DNA of 64,000 nt from Actinomycetes bacterium (lineage in GTDB: Bacteria; Actinomycetota; Actinomycetes; Actinomycetales; Dermatophilaceae), in NCBI GenBank assembly GCA_023420415.1, contig JAEZWF010000040.1, forward strand, positions 62,001 to 126,000, given 5' to 3'. A program made the position numbers and the translations under genes. Shown here piece by piece: positions 24,892 to 34,127 of the stretch. Within the stretch, counting starts at the first letter, position 1. Each line of letters opens with the position of its first letter. The notes under the pieces are model-generated. The model was not told the DNA's origin, searched no databases, and worked only from the letters and a program-made list of their open reading frames with translations.

Positions 24892-26417
24892 TTGGAGCCT
24901 CCCTCGGCAACGGAGGACGGTGCCGGGTCGGTGACGCCCACGTGCTGCAGGGTCGCCTTCACGGCCGGGTTGAGCAGGTCGAGCGCGGGCTTGGGGTAGA
25001 AGCCGAAGACCAGGAGGGCCGCGATGAGCGGCGCCACCACGATCTTCTCGCGCAGGGTGATGTCACGGACGGGGCCCTCGAGCTGCGGCTTGGGTCCGGT
25101 CATCATCCGCTTGTACATGAGCAGGATGTAGAGCGCGGCGAGGATGATGCCGGTGGTCGCGATGACTGCGGGCAGCTTGTACCGCTCGAACGTCCCGACG
25201 AGCACCATGATCTCGGAGATGAACGGGCTCAGGCCCGGCAGCGCCAGACCGGCCAGACCGGCGAACAGGAACACCCCGGCCAGACCGGGCGTGACCCGCT
25301 GCCAGCCACCGAAGTCCGGGATCCGCTTGCTGCCGCGACGCGCCACGAGCATGGCGGCGACGAGGAACAGCGCCGCGGTGGTGAAGCCGTGGTTGAGCAT
25401 GTAGAGCGTGGAGCCGGCGCCACCGGTGGAGGTGAACGCGAAGATGCCGAGCACGATGAAGCCGAAGTGGCTCACCGAGGTGTAGGCGATCAGGCGCATG
25501 ACGTCGGTCTGACCGATCGCGAGCAGGGCGCCGTAGATGATCGAGATGACGGCGAGGGCCAGCACCACCGGCGTCGCCCACTGCGATGCCTCCGGGAAGA
25601 TCTGGAGGCAGAACCGGATCATGCCGTAGGTGCCGACCTTGTCGAGCACGCCGACGAGCAGCACCGCCGTGGCGGGACGCGCCTCGGTGGCTGCGTCGGG
25701 CAGCCAGGTGTGCACCGGCCACATCGGCGCCTTGACGGCGAACGCGATGAAGAAGGCCAGGAAGATCCAGCGCCCGGCGTTCACCGGCAGGTCCAGCCCG
25801 GTCAGCTTGGTGACGAGGAAGCCGTCGGCGCCGCCGGGGCCGTACTTGTAGAGCGCGATGACGCCCACGAGCATCACCAGGCCACCGGCGAGGGAGAACA
25901 GGAGGAACTTCACCGCGGCATACTGCCGACGCGGCCCGCCGTAGGAGCCGATCAGGAAGTAGACCGGGATCAGCATCGCCTCGAAGAAGACGTAGAACAG
26001 GAACACGTCGGTGGCGGCGAAGACGCCGACCATGAACGTGGCGAGCACCAGCGTCAGGGCGAAGTAGTTCTTCTCCCGCTTGCCGCCCTCCGGGACGTCG
26101 TCCCACGCGGCGAGGATGCAGATCGGCAACAGCACCAGGGCCATGAGGATCATGACGAGTGCGAGGCCGTCGACACCGAGGGCGTAGGACACCCCGAACT
26201 GCGGGATCCACTCGTGCTGCTCGACCAGCTGGAACTGCTGGGTCGACCCGGTCTTGAACTGCAGCGCGGCTGCGACACCGAAGACCAGCGTCAGCAGCGA
26301 GAAGCCCAGCGCGACCTTCTTGGCCTGGTCGGCCATGCTCGCGGGGAGCGCGGCGACGACGATGGCACCGATGAGCGGGATGAGCCCGATCACCGTCAGC
26401 CAGGGGAAGTTCGACAT
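24888..26417 (-). CDS. nuoM: NADH-quinone oxidoreductase subunit M
   Basis: The product is a 509-residue antiporter-like membrane subunit. Signatures are the helix Glu in VFLFYVFFEAMLIPVYFLIG, the Lys in AFAVKAPMWPVHTWLPDAATEARPATAVLLVGVLDKVGTYG and the SHFGFIVLGIFAF segment. ATG at 26417-26415 is preferred because it overlaps the nuoL stop (TGATG); an in-frame start 15 bases upstream would lie inside nuoL. It acts as one of the three proton channels. Confidence 0.95.
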   Translation of the reverse strand: MSNFPWLTVIGLIPLIGAIVVAALPASMADQAKKVALGFSLLTLVFGVAAALQFKTGSTQQFQLVEQHEWIPQFGVSYALGVDGLALVMILMALVLLPICILAAWDDVPEGGKREKNYFALTLVLATFMVGVFAATDVFLFYVFFEAMLIPVYFLIGSYGGPRRQYAAVKFLLFSLAGGLVMLVGVIALYKYGPGGADGFLVTKLTGLDLPVNAGRWIFLAFFIAFAVKAPMWPVHTWLPDAATEARPATAVLLVGVLDKVGTYGMIRFCLQIFPEASQWATPVVLALAVISIIYGALLAIGQTDVMRLIAYTSVSHFGFIVLGIFAFTSTGGAGSTLYMLNHGFTTAALFLVAAMLVARRGSKRIPDFGGWQRVTPGLAGVFLFAGLAGLALPGLSPFISEIMVLVGTFERYKLPAVIATTGIILAALYILLMYKRMMTGPKPQLEGPVRDITLREKIVVAPLIAALLVFGFYPKPALDLLNPAVKATLQHVGVTDPAPSSVAEGGSK

Positions 26418-28381
26418 CACTGGATCACCCACACAGCACCGAGGATGGCGACGACGCCGGCGAGCATCGTCAGGGCATAGGACCGCGCAAAACCGTTCTG
26501 CAGCTTGCGCAACCGGCTCGACGTGCCACCGATGAGGGCGGCGAGCCCACCGACACCGCCGTCGATGCCGCGGTTGTCGGCGAAGACGAGCGCACGCGTC
26601 AGGTGGATGCCGGGGCGCATGAACACGGCCTCGTTGACGTCGTCCTGGTAGAGGTCACGCCGGGCCGCACGGGTGAGCAGCGAGCCGGTCGGCGCCGTCT
26701 CGGGCACCGAGTCGCGCCAGTACTTCAGCCAGGCCAGCGCCACGCCGGCCGCGACCAGCAGCAGTGTCAGCGCGATGAGCACGGGCACGGGCAGCACCGG
26801 GTGCTCCCCCTCCGGGTGCCCGCCGACGACCGGCTCGAGCCAGCTGGTGAACGTGCCGCCGAGCGAGAGCAGGAGACCCAGCAGGGCCGAGCCCACGGCC
26901 AGCACGATCATCGGCACGGTCATGAGCAGCGGCGACTCGTGCGGGTGGACTGCATCCTCGCCGTCGGTCCGCCAACGCCGCTTGCCGTGGAAGGTCATGA
27001 AGAACAGCCGCGACATGTAGAACGCGGTGATGCCGGCACCGATGAGCGCGGCGCCACCGAAGACCCACGGCCGCCAGCCCTCGCCGATGAACGCGGCCTC
27101 GATGATCTTGTCCTTGGACCAGTAGCCGGAGAACGGCGGGACACCGAGGATCGCGAGCCAGCCGAGGCCGAAGGTCACCCAGGTGATCTTCATGACCCCG
27201 GACAACCCGCCGAAGCGGCGCATGTCGACCTGGTCGTTCATGCCGTGCATGACGGACCCGGCGCCGAGGAACATCCCGGCCTTGAAGAAGCCGTGCGTCA
27301 CCAGGTGGAAGATCGCGAACGCGTACCCCACCGGGCCGAGGCCCGCGGCGAGCATCATGTAGCCGATCTGCGACATGGTCGAAGCGGCCAGCGCCTTCTT
27401 GATGTCGTCCTTGGCGCAACCGACGATCGCACCGAACACCAGCGTGATGGCGCCGACGATGGCGACGACCAGCTGGGCGTTGGGGGCGCCGTCGAAGATG
27501 AAGTTGCTGCGCACGATGAGGTAGACGCCGGCGGTGACCATGGTCGCGGCGTGGATGAGCGCCGAGACGGGCGTCGGGCCGGCCATCGCGTCACCGAGCC
27601 AGCTCTGCAGCGGGAACTGTGCGGACTTGCCGCAGGCGCCGAGCAGCAGCATCAGCCCGATCGCCGTGAGCACACCGGAGCCAGCTCCGCCGGAGGCCTC
27701 CTGGACACCGGCGAAGGTGACGGTGCCGAACGCCGCGAACATGATCATGATCGCGACCGAGAGGCCGAAGTCACCGACGCGGTTGACGATGAACGCCTTG
27801 TTGGCGGCGGTGGCGTAGGCGGGGTTGTAGTTCCAGAACCCGATGAGCAGGTAGGACGCGAGACCCACGCCTTCCCAGCCGACGTAGAGCAGCAGGTAGG
27901 AGTCGGCGAGGACGAGCAGCAGCATCGCCGCGACGAACAGGTTGAGGTAGGCGAAGAACCGGCGCTTGTCCGGGTCGTGCTCCATGTACCCCAGCGAGTA
28001 GACGTGGATCAGTGAGCCGACGAAGGTGATGAGCAGGACGAACGTCACCGACAGCTGGTCGACGAGCATCCCGGCGTTGAGCTGGAAGGACCCGGCCGGC
28101 ACCCAGTTGTAGAGGTCGAGGTGCATGGCGCGGGACTCGGCGTCGCGGCCGAGCATCGACATCCACAGGATGAAGCCGACGACGAACGACGACCACGACA
28201 TGGCGACCGCGAACAGCGGCCCCCACTTGTCGGTCTTGCGTCCGCCGAGCAGGAGCACGGCGGCACCGAGCGCGGGCAGCGCGACGAGCAGCCAGGCGTA
28301 TGCCGTGATGCCGGTGGCCGCTTGCGCGGCCGCCGGTTCGGAGGCCGCGGCAGCGTCGGCGAGGGAGTGCAGGGTGGTCAC
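26417..28381 (-). CDS. nuoL: NADH-quinone oxidoreductase subunit L
   Basis: The product is a 654-residue distal proton-pumping subunit. It shows YMEHDPDKRRFFAYLNLF, YVGWEGVGLASYLLIGFWNYNPAYATAANKAFIVNRVGDFG, SAQFPLQSWLGDAMAGPTPVSALIHAATMVTAGVYL and KDDIKKALAASTMSQIGYMMLAAGLG, all diagnostic. The end carries the extended amphipathic region of the family and a final helix. The start is GTG, 13 bases after the nuoK stop. Confidence 0.95.
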   Translation of the reverse strand: MTTLHSLADAAAASEPAAAQAATGITAYAWLLVALPALGAAVLLLGGRKTDKWGPLFAVAMSWSSFVVGFILWMSMLGRDAESRAMHLDLYNWVPAGSFQLNAGMLVDQLSVTFVLLITFVGSLIHVYSLGYMEHDPDKRRFFAYLNLFVAAMLLLVLADSYLLLYVGWEGVGLASYLLIGFWNYNPAYATAANKAFIVNRVGDFGLSVAIMIMFAAFGTVTFAGVQEASGGAGSGVLTAIGLMLLLGACGKSAQFPLQSWLGDAMAGPTPVSALIHAATMVTAGVYLIVRSNFIFDGAPNAQLVVAIVGAITLVFGAIVGCAKDDIKKALAASTMSQIGYMMLAAGLGPVGYAFAIFHLVTHGFFKAGMFLGAGSVMHGMNDQVDMRRFGGLSGVMKITWVTFGLGWLAILGVPPFSGYWSKDKIIEAAFIGEGWRPWVFGGAALIGAGITAFYMSRLFFMTFHGKRRWRTDGEDAVHPHESPLLMTVPMIVLAVGSALLGLLLSLGGTFTSWLEPVVGGHPEGEHPVLPVPVLIALTLLLVAAGVALAWLKYWRDSVPETAPTGSLLTRAARRDLYQDDVNEAVFMRPGIHLTRALVFADNRGIDGGVGGLAALIGGTSSRLRKLQNGFARSYALTMLAGVVAILGAVWVIQ

Positions 28382-28394
28382 GGTTTCGGGCCCC

Positions 28395-28694
28395 TTACAG
28401 CTTCAACAGGTTGGCGTCGTCGACCGAGGCCGACCGGCGGGCACGGAAGATGGCCACGATGATGGCCAGGCCGACGACAACCTCGGCGGCGGCGACGACC
28501 ATGACGAACAGGGCGATGACCTGTCCGTCGAGCTTGCCGTGCATCCGGGCGAACGTCACGAACACCAGGTTGGTCGCGTTCAGCATCAGCTCGACGCCCA
28601 TGAACACGACGATGGCGTTGCGGCGCATCAGCACCGTGGCGCCACCGATCGCGAACAGGATGGTCGCGAGGTAGATGTAGTTGACGAGGTTCAC
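28395..28694 (-). CDS. nuoK: NADH-quinone oxidoreductase subunit K
   Basis: The product is a 99-residue membrane subunit with three helices, the normal family length. It has RRNAIVVFMGVELMLNATNLVFV with its conserved Glu and VVAAAEVVVGLAIIV with a second. The ATG overlaps the nuoJ stop as ATGA. Confidence 0.95.
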   Translation of the reverse strand: MNLVNYIYLATILFAIGGATVLMRRNAIVVFMGVELMLNATNLVFVTFARMHGKLDGQVIALFVMVVAAAEVVVGLAIIVAIFRARRSASVDDANLLKL

Positions 28695-29461
28695 CGGCTC
28701 TCGCCCTCCTCGATCTCGTGCTCGATGGCCTCCTCGGCCTCGACGTGCCTGGTCGGCACCGTGATCTGCTCACGGGCCTCGAGCACACGCGACACGGACA
28801 GCTCGCTGGGCGTGCCGTCCGGGAGGAGGGCGGGGGTGTCGACGGCGTTGTGACGGGCGTAGACACCGGGCGCCGGCAGGCCGGCGACGTTCTCGTTGGA
28901 CTTCACGCGACGCTCGGACTGCAGCTTCTGGCTGGGCTTGGTGCCGAGCCGTTCGCGGTGGGCCAGGACCATGGCGCCGAGCGCGGCGGTGATCAGCAGC
29001 GCCGAGGTGATCTCGAAGGTCCAGACGTACTGGCCGAAGATCAGCTCGGCCATGCCGGTGACGTTGCCGGGGTCGGTGTTGGGTCCGTCGAGTCCCCTCA
29101 TGGGGCCGAACTGGGCGCGGCCGATCGCGGAGAACAGCAGTGCGCCGAGCCCGAGCGCGAGCAGCAGCGTCGCGATCTTCTGGCCCTTGAGCGTCTCGAC
29201 GAGTGAGTCCGAGGAGTCGACGCCGACGAGCATGAGCACGAACAGGAACAGCATCATGACCGCGCCGGTGTAGACGAAGATCTGGATGATGCCGAGGAAG
29301 TCCGCGTCCTGGGCGATGTAGAAGATGCCGAGGTTGACCATGACCAGCGCCATGCCGATGGCGGCGTGGACGGCCTTCTTCGCGAACAGCAGACCCAGGG
29401 CGGCGATCACGCAGATCGGGCCGAGGATCCAGAACATGATCTGCTCACCTAGGCCGGTCAT
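28691..29461 (-). CDS. nuoJ: NADH-quinone oxidoreductase subunit J
   Basis: The product is a 256-residue membrane subunit. Five helices fill the first 170 residues (FWILGPICVIAALGLLFAKKAVHAAIGM, IIQIFVYTGAVMMLFLFVLMLVG). About 80 hydrophilic residues follow, ending in acidic repeats (EAEEAIEHEIEEGESR). That tail is longer than usual. ATG at 29461 is chosen because it opens directly on the first helix; upstream in-frame starts add a non-membrane lead. A gap of 76 bases separates it from nuoI, the largest gap inside the operon. Confidence 0.93.
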   Translation of the reverse strand: MTGLGEQIMFWILGPICVIAALGLLFAKKAVHAAIGMALVMVNLGIFYIAQDADFLGIIQIFVYTGAVMMLFLFVLMLVGVDSSDSLVETLKGQKIATLLLALGLGALLFSAIGRAQFGPMRGLDGPNTDPGNVTGMAELIFGQYVWTFEITSALLITAALGAMVLAHRERLGTKPSQKLQSERRVKSNENVAGLPAPGVYARHNAVDTPALLPDGTPSELSVSRVLEAREQITVPTRHVEAEEAIEHEIEEGESR

Positions 29462-29537
29462 GCGAGGACCCCCTGAGGACACGAGCGACGAAGGAGTGAG
29501 GCCCGGAAGGCCGACGAGCCTGGCCAGTTGAGAACAG

Positions 29538-30236
29538 TCATCGGCGCACCGCCTCGGTGGTGTCGCGGGTGGCCTGGCGGCCGCCCGCGACGGTGTCGAC
29601 ACCCTCGACCGGGTCACCGCTCGGGGCGGTGCCGTCCTCGGGTTCGGCGTCGTGCTCGCGCACCCACTCCTCCTGCTCCGGCGTGGCCCGAGTGACCTTG
29701 CCGAGGTAGTAGTCGCGCTCGTCCATGCCGGCGACCATGGGGTGCGGCGGCGCGACCATGCCCTCCTGCAGCGGTGCGAGCAGCTGGTCCTTGGTGAAGA
29801 TCAGGTCGGCGCGCGAGTGGTCGGCGAGCTCGTAGAAGTTGGTCATCGTGAGGGCCCGCGTCGGGCAGGCCTCGATGCACAGCCCGCAGAAGATGCAGCG
29901 CAGGTAGTTGATCTGGTAGACGCGGCCGTACCGCTCACCCGGGCTGAACCGCCCGACGCCGTCGGCGTCGTTGGGCGCACCTTCGACGAGGATCGCGTCG
30001 GCCGGGCAGGCCCAGGCGCACAGCTCGCAGCCGACGCACTTCTCGAGCCCGTCGGGGTGGCGGTTGAGCTGGTGGCGGCCGTGGTAGCGCGGCTGGGTGG
30101 GCCGCTTCTCCTCGGGGTACTGCTCCGTCTCGAGCTTGCGGAACATCGTCGCGAAGGTGACGCCGAAACCGGCGACCGGCGCGAACAGCTCGGAGAGGAA
30201 CCCGCCCTTCGTGTCCTGCTCGGGGCGGTCAGGCAT
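29538..30236 (-). CDS. nuoI: NADH-quinone oxidoreductase subunit I (two 4Fe-4S clusters)
   Basis: The product is a 232-residue subunit with an amphipathic N-terminus (LFAPVAGFGVTFATMFRK) and two cluster motifs, CVGCELCAWACPADAILVEG near residue 67 and CIFCGLCIEACPTRALTMTN near residue 113. The last 60 residues are acidic and low in complexity. It overlaps the nuoH end. It differs from the nuoI at 857-1480 in both termini. Confidence 0.95.
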   Translation of the reverse strand: MPDRPEQDTKGGFLSELFAPVAGFGVTFATMFRKLETEQYPEEKRPTQPRYHGRHQLNRHPDGLEKCVGCELCAWACPADAILVEGAPNDADGVGRFSPGERYGRVYQINYLRCIFCGLCIEACPTRALTMTNFYELADHSRADLIFTKDQLLAPLQEGMVAPPHPMVAGMDERDYYLGKVTRATPEQEEWVREHDAEPEDGTAPSGDPVEGVDTVAGGRQATRDTTEAVRR

Positions 30237-31647
30237 GGGTGGCCTCCTCCGTCGATGCGGATCGTTGCGTGCCGCGCTCGGTCAGCGCGGGTGCGGGCTC
30301 GCGCAGCCGCTGCCCGGGCAGCGGTGGCACGGGGTAGCCGCCTGCGAAGGGGTCGATCTCCTCCGGCGGCGGCGCGTCCTTCTCTGCTTCGCGCTCGATC
30401 TTCTTGTTGTCCCAGATCCACGAGGCGAGCAGCACGCCACCGCCGACGAGCACGATGAACACGATCATGATGACCGGGAACGTGCGGTTGCCGATGGTGA
30501 GGGCGGGCCCGCCGATCCAGTTGTTCTGGGCGGCGCGCAGGAAGGCCACGACGACGACCCAGGCGAGGGTGAACGGGATGAGGAACTTCCACCCGAACCG
30601 CATGAACTGGTCGTAGCGGACGCGGGGCAGTGAGCCGCGCAGCCAGACGAAGAAGAACATGAACGCCCAGAGCTTGATGACGAACCAGAGCAGGCCCCAC
30701 CAGCCCTCGTTGAACATGCCGTCGTTGATGGCGGCGATGCCGGGAGGCGCCTGCCAGCCGCCGAGGAACATCGTCGTCGCGAGCGCGGAGACGGTGAACA
30801 TGTTGACGTACTCACCGAGGAAGAACATCGCGAACTTCAGCGAGGAGTACTCGGTGTGGAAGCCACCGGTGAGCTCGCCCTCGCCCTCGGCGAGGTCGAA
30901 CGGGAGCCGGTTGGTCTCGCCGACCATGGTCACGACGTACACGAGGAAGCTCGGGATGAGCACGATGTACCAGAAGTTGTTCTGGGCGGCCACGATCTGC
31001 GAGGTCGACATCGACCCGGCGAACAGGAACACCGCGACCAGCGACAGGCCCATCGCGATCTCGTAGGAGATGACCTGGGCGGTCGAGCGCAGGCCACCGA
31101 GCAGCGGGTAGGTCGATCCCGAGGACCAGCCGGCGAGCACGATGCCGTAGACGCCGACACCGGCGACGGCCAGCACCAGCAGCACGGAGACGGGGACGTC
31201 GGTGAGCTGCAGCGGGGTGCGGTGCCCGAACATCGAGACCATCGGGCCCATGGGGATGATCGCGAACGAGACGAACGCCATGGCGCCGGCGATGGCGGGG
31301 GCCAGCGCGAAGACCACCTTGTCGGCGTTCTTCGGCGTCAGGTCCTCCTTGAGCGCCAGCTTGATGCCGTCGGCGAGGGTCTGGAGCAGGCCGAACGGAC
31401 CGGTGCGGTTGGGGCCGGGACGCTGCTGCATCCGGCCGATCACGCGCCGCTCGAACCAGATCATGATCAGGGTGTTGACGAGCAGGAACACGAAGATGAG
31501 CAGGGCCTTGACGAGGCTCAGCCACCAGGGCGTGTCGCTGAAGTCGGCCACGGGGTTGTCCGTGGACTGCGTCGTCGCGGCCAGCGCCCCACCCGCGAGG
31601 TGAGGTATGCCGGTCACGACGTCGGCGGCATACGTCATGGCGCTCAT
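30229..31647 (-). CDS. nuoH: NADH-quinone oxidoreductase subunit H
   Basis: The product is a 472-residue membrane subunit at the quinone pocket. It has ERRVIGRMQQRPGPNRTGPFGLLQTLADGIKLALKED and VGETNRLPFDLAEGEGELTGGFHTEYSSLKFAMFFLGEY, both diagnostic. There are 40 extra residues before the first helix and about 60 proline- and charge-rich residues after the last. The ATG overlaps the nuoG stop (ATGA); a second in-frame ATG three codons later is possible. Confidence 0.94.
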   Translation of the reverse strand: MSAMTYAADVVTGIPHLAGGALAATTQSTDNPVADFSDTPWWLSLVKALLIFVFLLVNTLIMIWFERRVIGRMQQRPGPNRTGPFGLLQTLADGIKLALKEDLTPKNADKVVFALAPAIAGAMAFVSFAIIPMGPMVSMFGHRTPLQLTDVPVSVLLVLAVAGVGVYGIVLAGWSSGSTYPLLGGLRSTAQVISYEIAMGLSLVAVFLFAGSMSTSQIVAAQNNFWYIVLIPSFLVYVVTMVGETNRLPFDLAEGEGELTGGFHTEYSSLKFAMFFLGEYVNMFTVSALATTMFLGGWQAPPGIAAINDGMFNEGWWGLLWFVIKLWAFMFFFVWLRGSLPRVRYDQFMRFGWKFLIPFTLAWVVVVAFLRAAQNNWIGGPALTIGNRTFPVIMIVFIVLVGGGVLLASWIWDNKKIEREAEKDAPPPEEIDPFAGGYPVPPLPGQRLREPAPALTERGTQRSASTEEATHA

Positions 31648-34127
31648 GCGCTCACCTCCGCGACGTCGGCGGCCTTGGCGAGGGCGACCACCGCACCGGC
31701 GTCGACACCGAGGTCACGGTGCACGTAGCTGCCGGGCGACTTCGTCGGGAGCCAGACCACGTGGTCGACCATGTCAGGTACGACCTCGGCAGGCACCGTC
31801 ACCGCGCCGTGCCGGGTCGAGATGCGCACGGCGTCACCGTCGGTGAGGCCGAAGGCGGCAGCGGTCGCGGGCGACACGCGGGCACTCGGGTCGTGGCGGG
31901 TGCCGGCGAGGAACGGCTCGCCCCGCTGGAGCGTGCCGTCGTCGAGCAGCAGGTGCCAGGTGGCGAGGACAACCTCGCCCTCACCGAAGGTCGGGACCTC
32001 GGTCGCCGACACGGACGGCACCGCGGCGCGGGCTCCGGTCCAGGGACCGAGCGCGCCCATCTCGGCACGCACCTCCGCGAGCGTGCGGGCACCGAGGAAG
32101 GAGCCCATCTCCGAGGCGAGCATGTCGAGCACGCGGTAGTCGGACTGGGCGTTGGTGTCGAGCGCCGCCTCGAACGGACGGACCCGGCCCTCCCAGTCGA
32201 CGAACGTGCCGCCCTTCTCGGCGTGCGGCGCGACCGGCAGCACGACGTCGGCGACCGCGGTCACCGTCGAGGGGATGAAGTCGAGCGACACGACGAAGGT
32301 CTTGGCGAGCGCCTCCTCGGCGCGGTCGTCACCGAGGTCGTCGGTGTCGACGCCGCCGACGACGAGTGCGTCGATGGCGCCGGTCGTCGCGGCCTCGATG
32401 ATGCCCGCTGTGTCGCGTCCGGCGGCGTCGGGCAGCCCGACAACGTCCCATGCCTCGGCGACCTGCTCGCGCGCGGCGGCGTCCGCGACCGGACGACCAC
32501 CGGGCAGCAGCGTGGCCAACGCACCGGCCTCGAGCGCACCGCGCTCACCGGCGCGGCGCGGCACCCAGGCGAGCCTGGCACCGGTCGACGACGCGAGGGC
32601 GGCGGCTGCGGACAGCGCACCCGGCACGGTCGCGAGCCGCGACCCGGCGAGGACCACGACGCCCTCCCCCTGCAGCGCCTGCGCGGCCTGGGCCGCGGCG
32701 CCGTCACCGGTGACGCCGTCGCCGAGGGCACGCAGCACCTCGGCCTCGGTGCCCGGTGCCGACGGGATCAACGTGCCGTTCAGCTTGTCGAGCCCGCGCG
32801 TGGCGAAGGGCGCCACGGCATACACGGCCGTCTTGTTCTTGCGGACCGCCTTGCGCAGCCGCAGGAAGACGATCGGGCTCTCCTCCTCAGGCTCGAACCC
32901 GACGAGGACGACGGTCTTGGCCTGCTCGAGGTCGGCGTAGGTCACCGCCCCGCCCTCGGGACCCGTCGCGACGACGGTCGAGGCGAGGAAGTCCGCCTCC
33001 TCGACCGAGTGCGGACGCGCACGGAAGTCGATGTCGTTGGTGGCCAACACAGTTCGCGCGAACTTGCCGTAGGCGTAGGCGTCCTCGGCGGACACCCGGC
33101 CACCGGTCAGCACACCGGTGGCCTTCGCGGCGGAGAGGCCGGCGGCAGCGGCGGCGAGCGCCTCGGGCCACGTCGCGACGCGCAGCTCGCCGTCCTCGCC
33201 GCGCACCATGGGGTACTCGAACCGGTCGCCCATCGTGGCGTACTGGAAGGCCCAGCGACCCTTGTCGCAGTTCCACTCCTCGTTGACCTCGGGGTCGTTG
33301 ATCGCCATGCGGCGCAGCACGACACCGCGACGGTGGTCGGTGCGCACCGCGCAGCCGGACGCGCAGTGCTCACACACCGACGGCGTCGACATCAGGTCGA
33401 ACGGGCGGCTGCGGAAGCGGTAGGCCGCCCCGGTCAGCGCACCCACCGGGCAGATCTGCACGGTGTTGCCGGAGAAGTAGGACTTGAACGGCTGCTCCTC
33501 GTAGATGCCGACCTGCTGCAGCGCGCCACGCTCGACGAGCGCGATGAACGGGTCACCGGCGATCTGCTCGGAGAAGCGGGTGCAGCGGGCACACAGGACG
33601 CAGCGCTCACGGTCGAGCAGCACCTCGGAGGAGATGTTGATCGGCTTGGGGTAGGTGCGCTTGACGTCCTCGAAGCGGCTCTTGGGCCGGCCGTTGCTCA
33701 TGGCCTGGTTCTGCAGGGGGCACTCGCCGCCCTTGTCGCAGACCGGGCAGTCCAGCGGGTGGTTGATGAGCAGCAGCTCCATCACGCCCTGCTGCGCCTT
33801 GTCGGCGACCTTGGACGTGTGCTGGGTCTTGACCTCCATGCCCTCGGACACGGTGATGGTGCAGGACGCCTGCGGCTTGGGCATCGGGCGCATCGCGCCG
33901 TCGGGGCCGGGCGTCGCGATGTCGACGAGGCACTGGCGGCACGCGCCGATCGGGTCGAGCAGCGGGTGGTCGCAGAACCGCGGCACCTCGACGCCGATCT
34001 GTTCGGCGGCGCGGATCACCAGCGTGTTCTTCGGCACCGACACGGCGACGCCGTCGACGGTGAGGTTCACCATCTCGACGGCGGGCTCGCCGGCGCCCGG
34101 GGCCTTCTTGTCTTCGGTCACAGTCAT
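31644..34127 (-). CDS. nuoG: NADH-quinone oxidoreductase subunit G
   Basis: The product is an 827-residue iron-sulfur subunit of the NADH arm. The N-terminal 2Fe-2S ligands are in CDHPLLDPIGACRQCLVD (near residue 49), then HPLDCPVCDKGGECPLQ, CVLCARCTRFSEQ and CEHCASGCAVRTDHRRG. The rest is a molybdopterin-oxidoreductase-like fold that has lost its cofactor role. The last 200 residues end in a molydop-binding-like domain (EVVLATWHLLLDDGTLQRGEPFLAGT). It overlaps nuoF and nuoH as ATGA. Confidence 0.94.
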   Translation of the reverse strand: MTVTEDKKAPGAGEPAVEMVNLTVDGVAVSVPKNTLVIRAAEQIGVEVPRFCDHPLLDPIGACRQCLVDIATPGPDGAMRPMPKPQASCTITVSEGMEVKTQHTSKVADKAQQGVMELLLINHPLDCPVCDKGGECPLQNQAMSNGRPKSRFEDVKRTYPKPINISSEVLLDRERCVLCARCTRFSEQIAGDPFIALVERGALQQVGIYEEQPFKSYFSGNTVQICPVGALTGAAYRFRSRPFDLMSTPSVCEHCASGCAVRTDHRRGVVLRRMAINDPEVNEEWNCDKGRWAFQYATMGDRFEYPMVRGEDGELRVATWPEALAAAAAGLSAAKATGVLTGGRVSAEDAYAYGKFARTVLATNDIDFRARPHSVEEADFLASTVVATGPEGGAVTYADLEQAKTVVLVGFEPEEESPIVFLRLRKAVRKNKTAVYAVAPFATRGLDKLNGTLIPSAPGTEAEVLRALGDGVTGDGAAAQAAQALQGEGVVVLAGSRLATVPGALSAAAALASSTGARLAWVPRRAGERGALEAGALATLLPGGRPVADAAAREQVAEAWDVVGLPDAAGRDTAGIIEAATTGAIDALVVGGVDTDDLGDDRAEEALAKTFVVSLDFIPSTVTAVADVVLPVAPHAEKGGTFVDWEGRVRPFEAALDTNAQSDYRVLDMLASEMGSFLGARTLAEVRAEMGALGPWTGARAAVPSVSATEVPTFGEGEVVLATWHLLLDDGTLQRGEPFLAGTRHDPSARVSPATAAAFGLTDGDAVRISTRHGAVTVPAEVVPDMVDHVVWLPTKSPGSYVHRDLGVDAGAVVALAKAADVAEVSA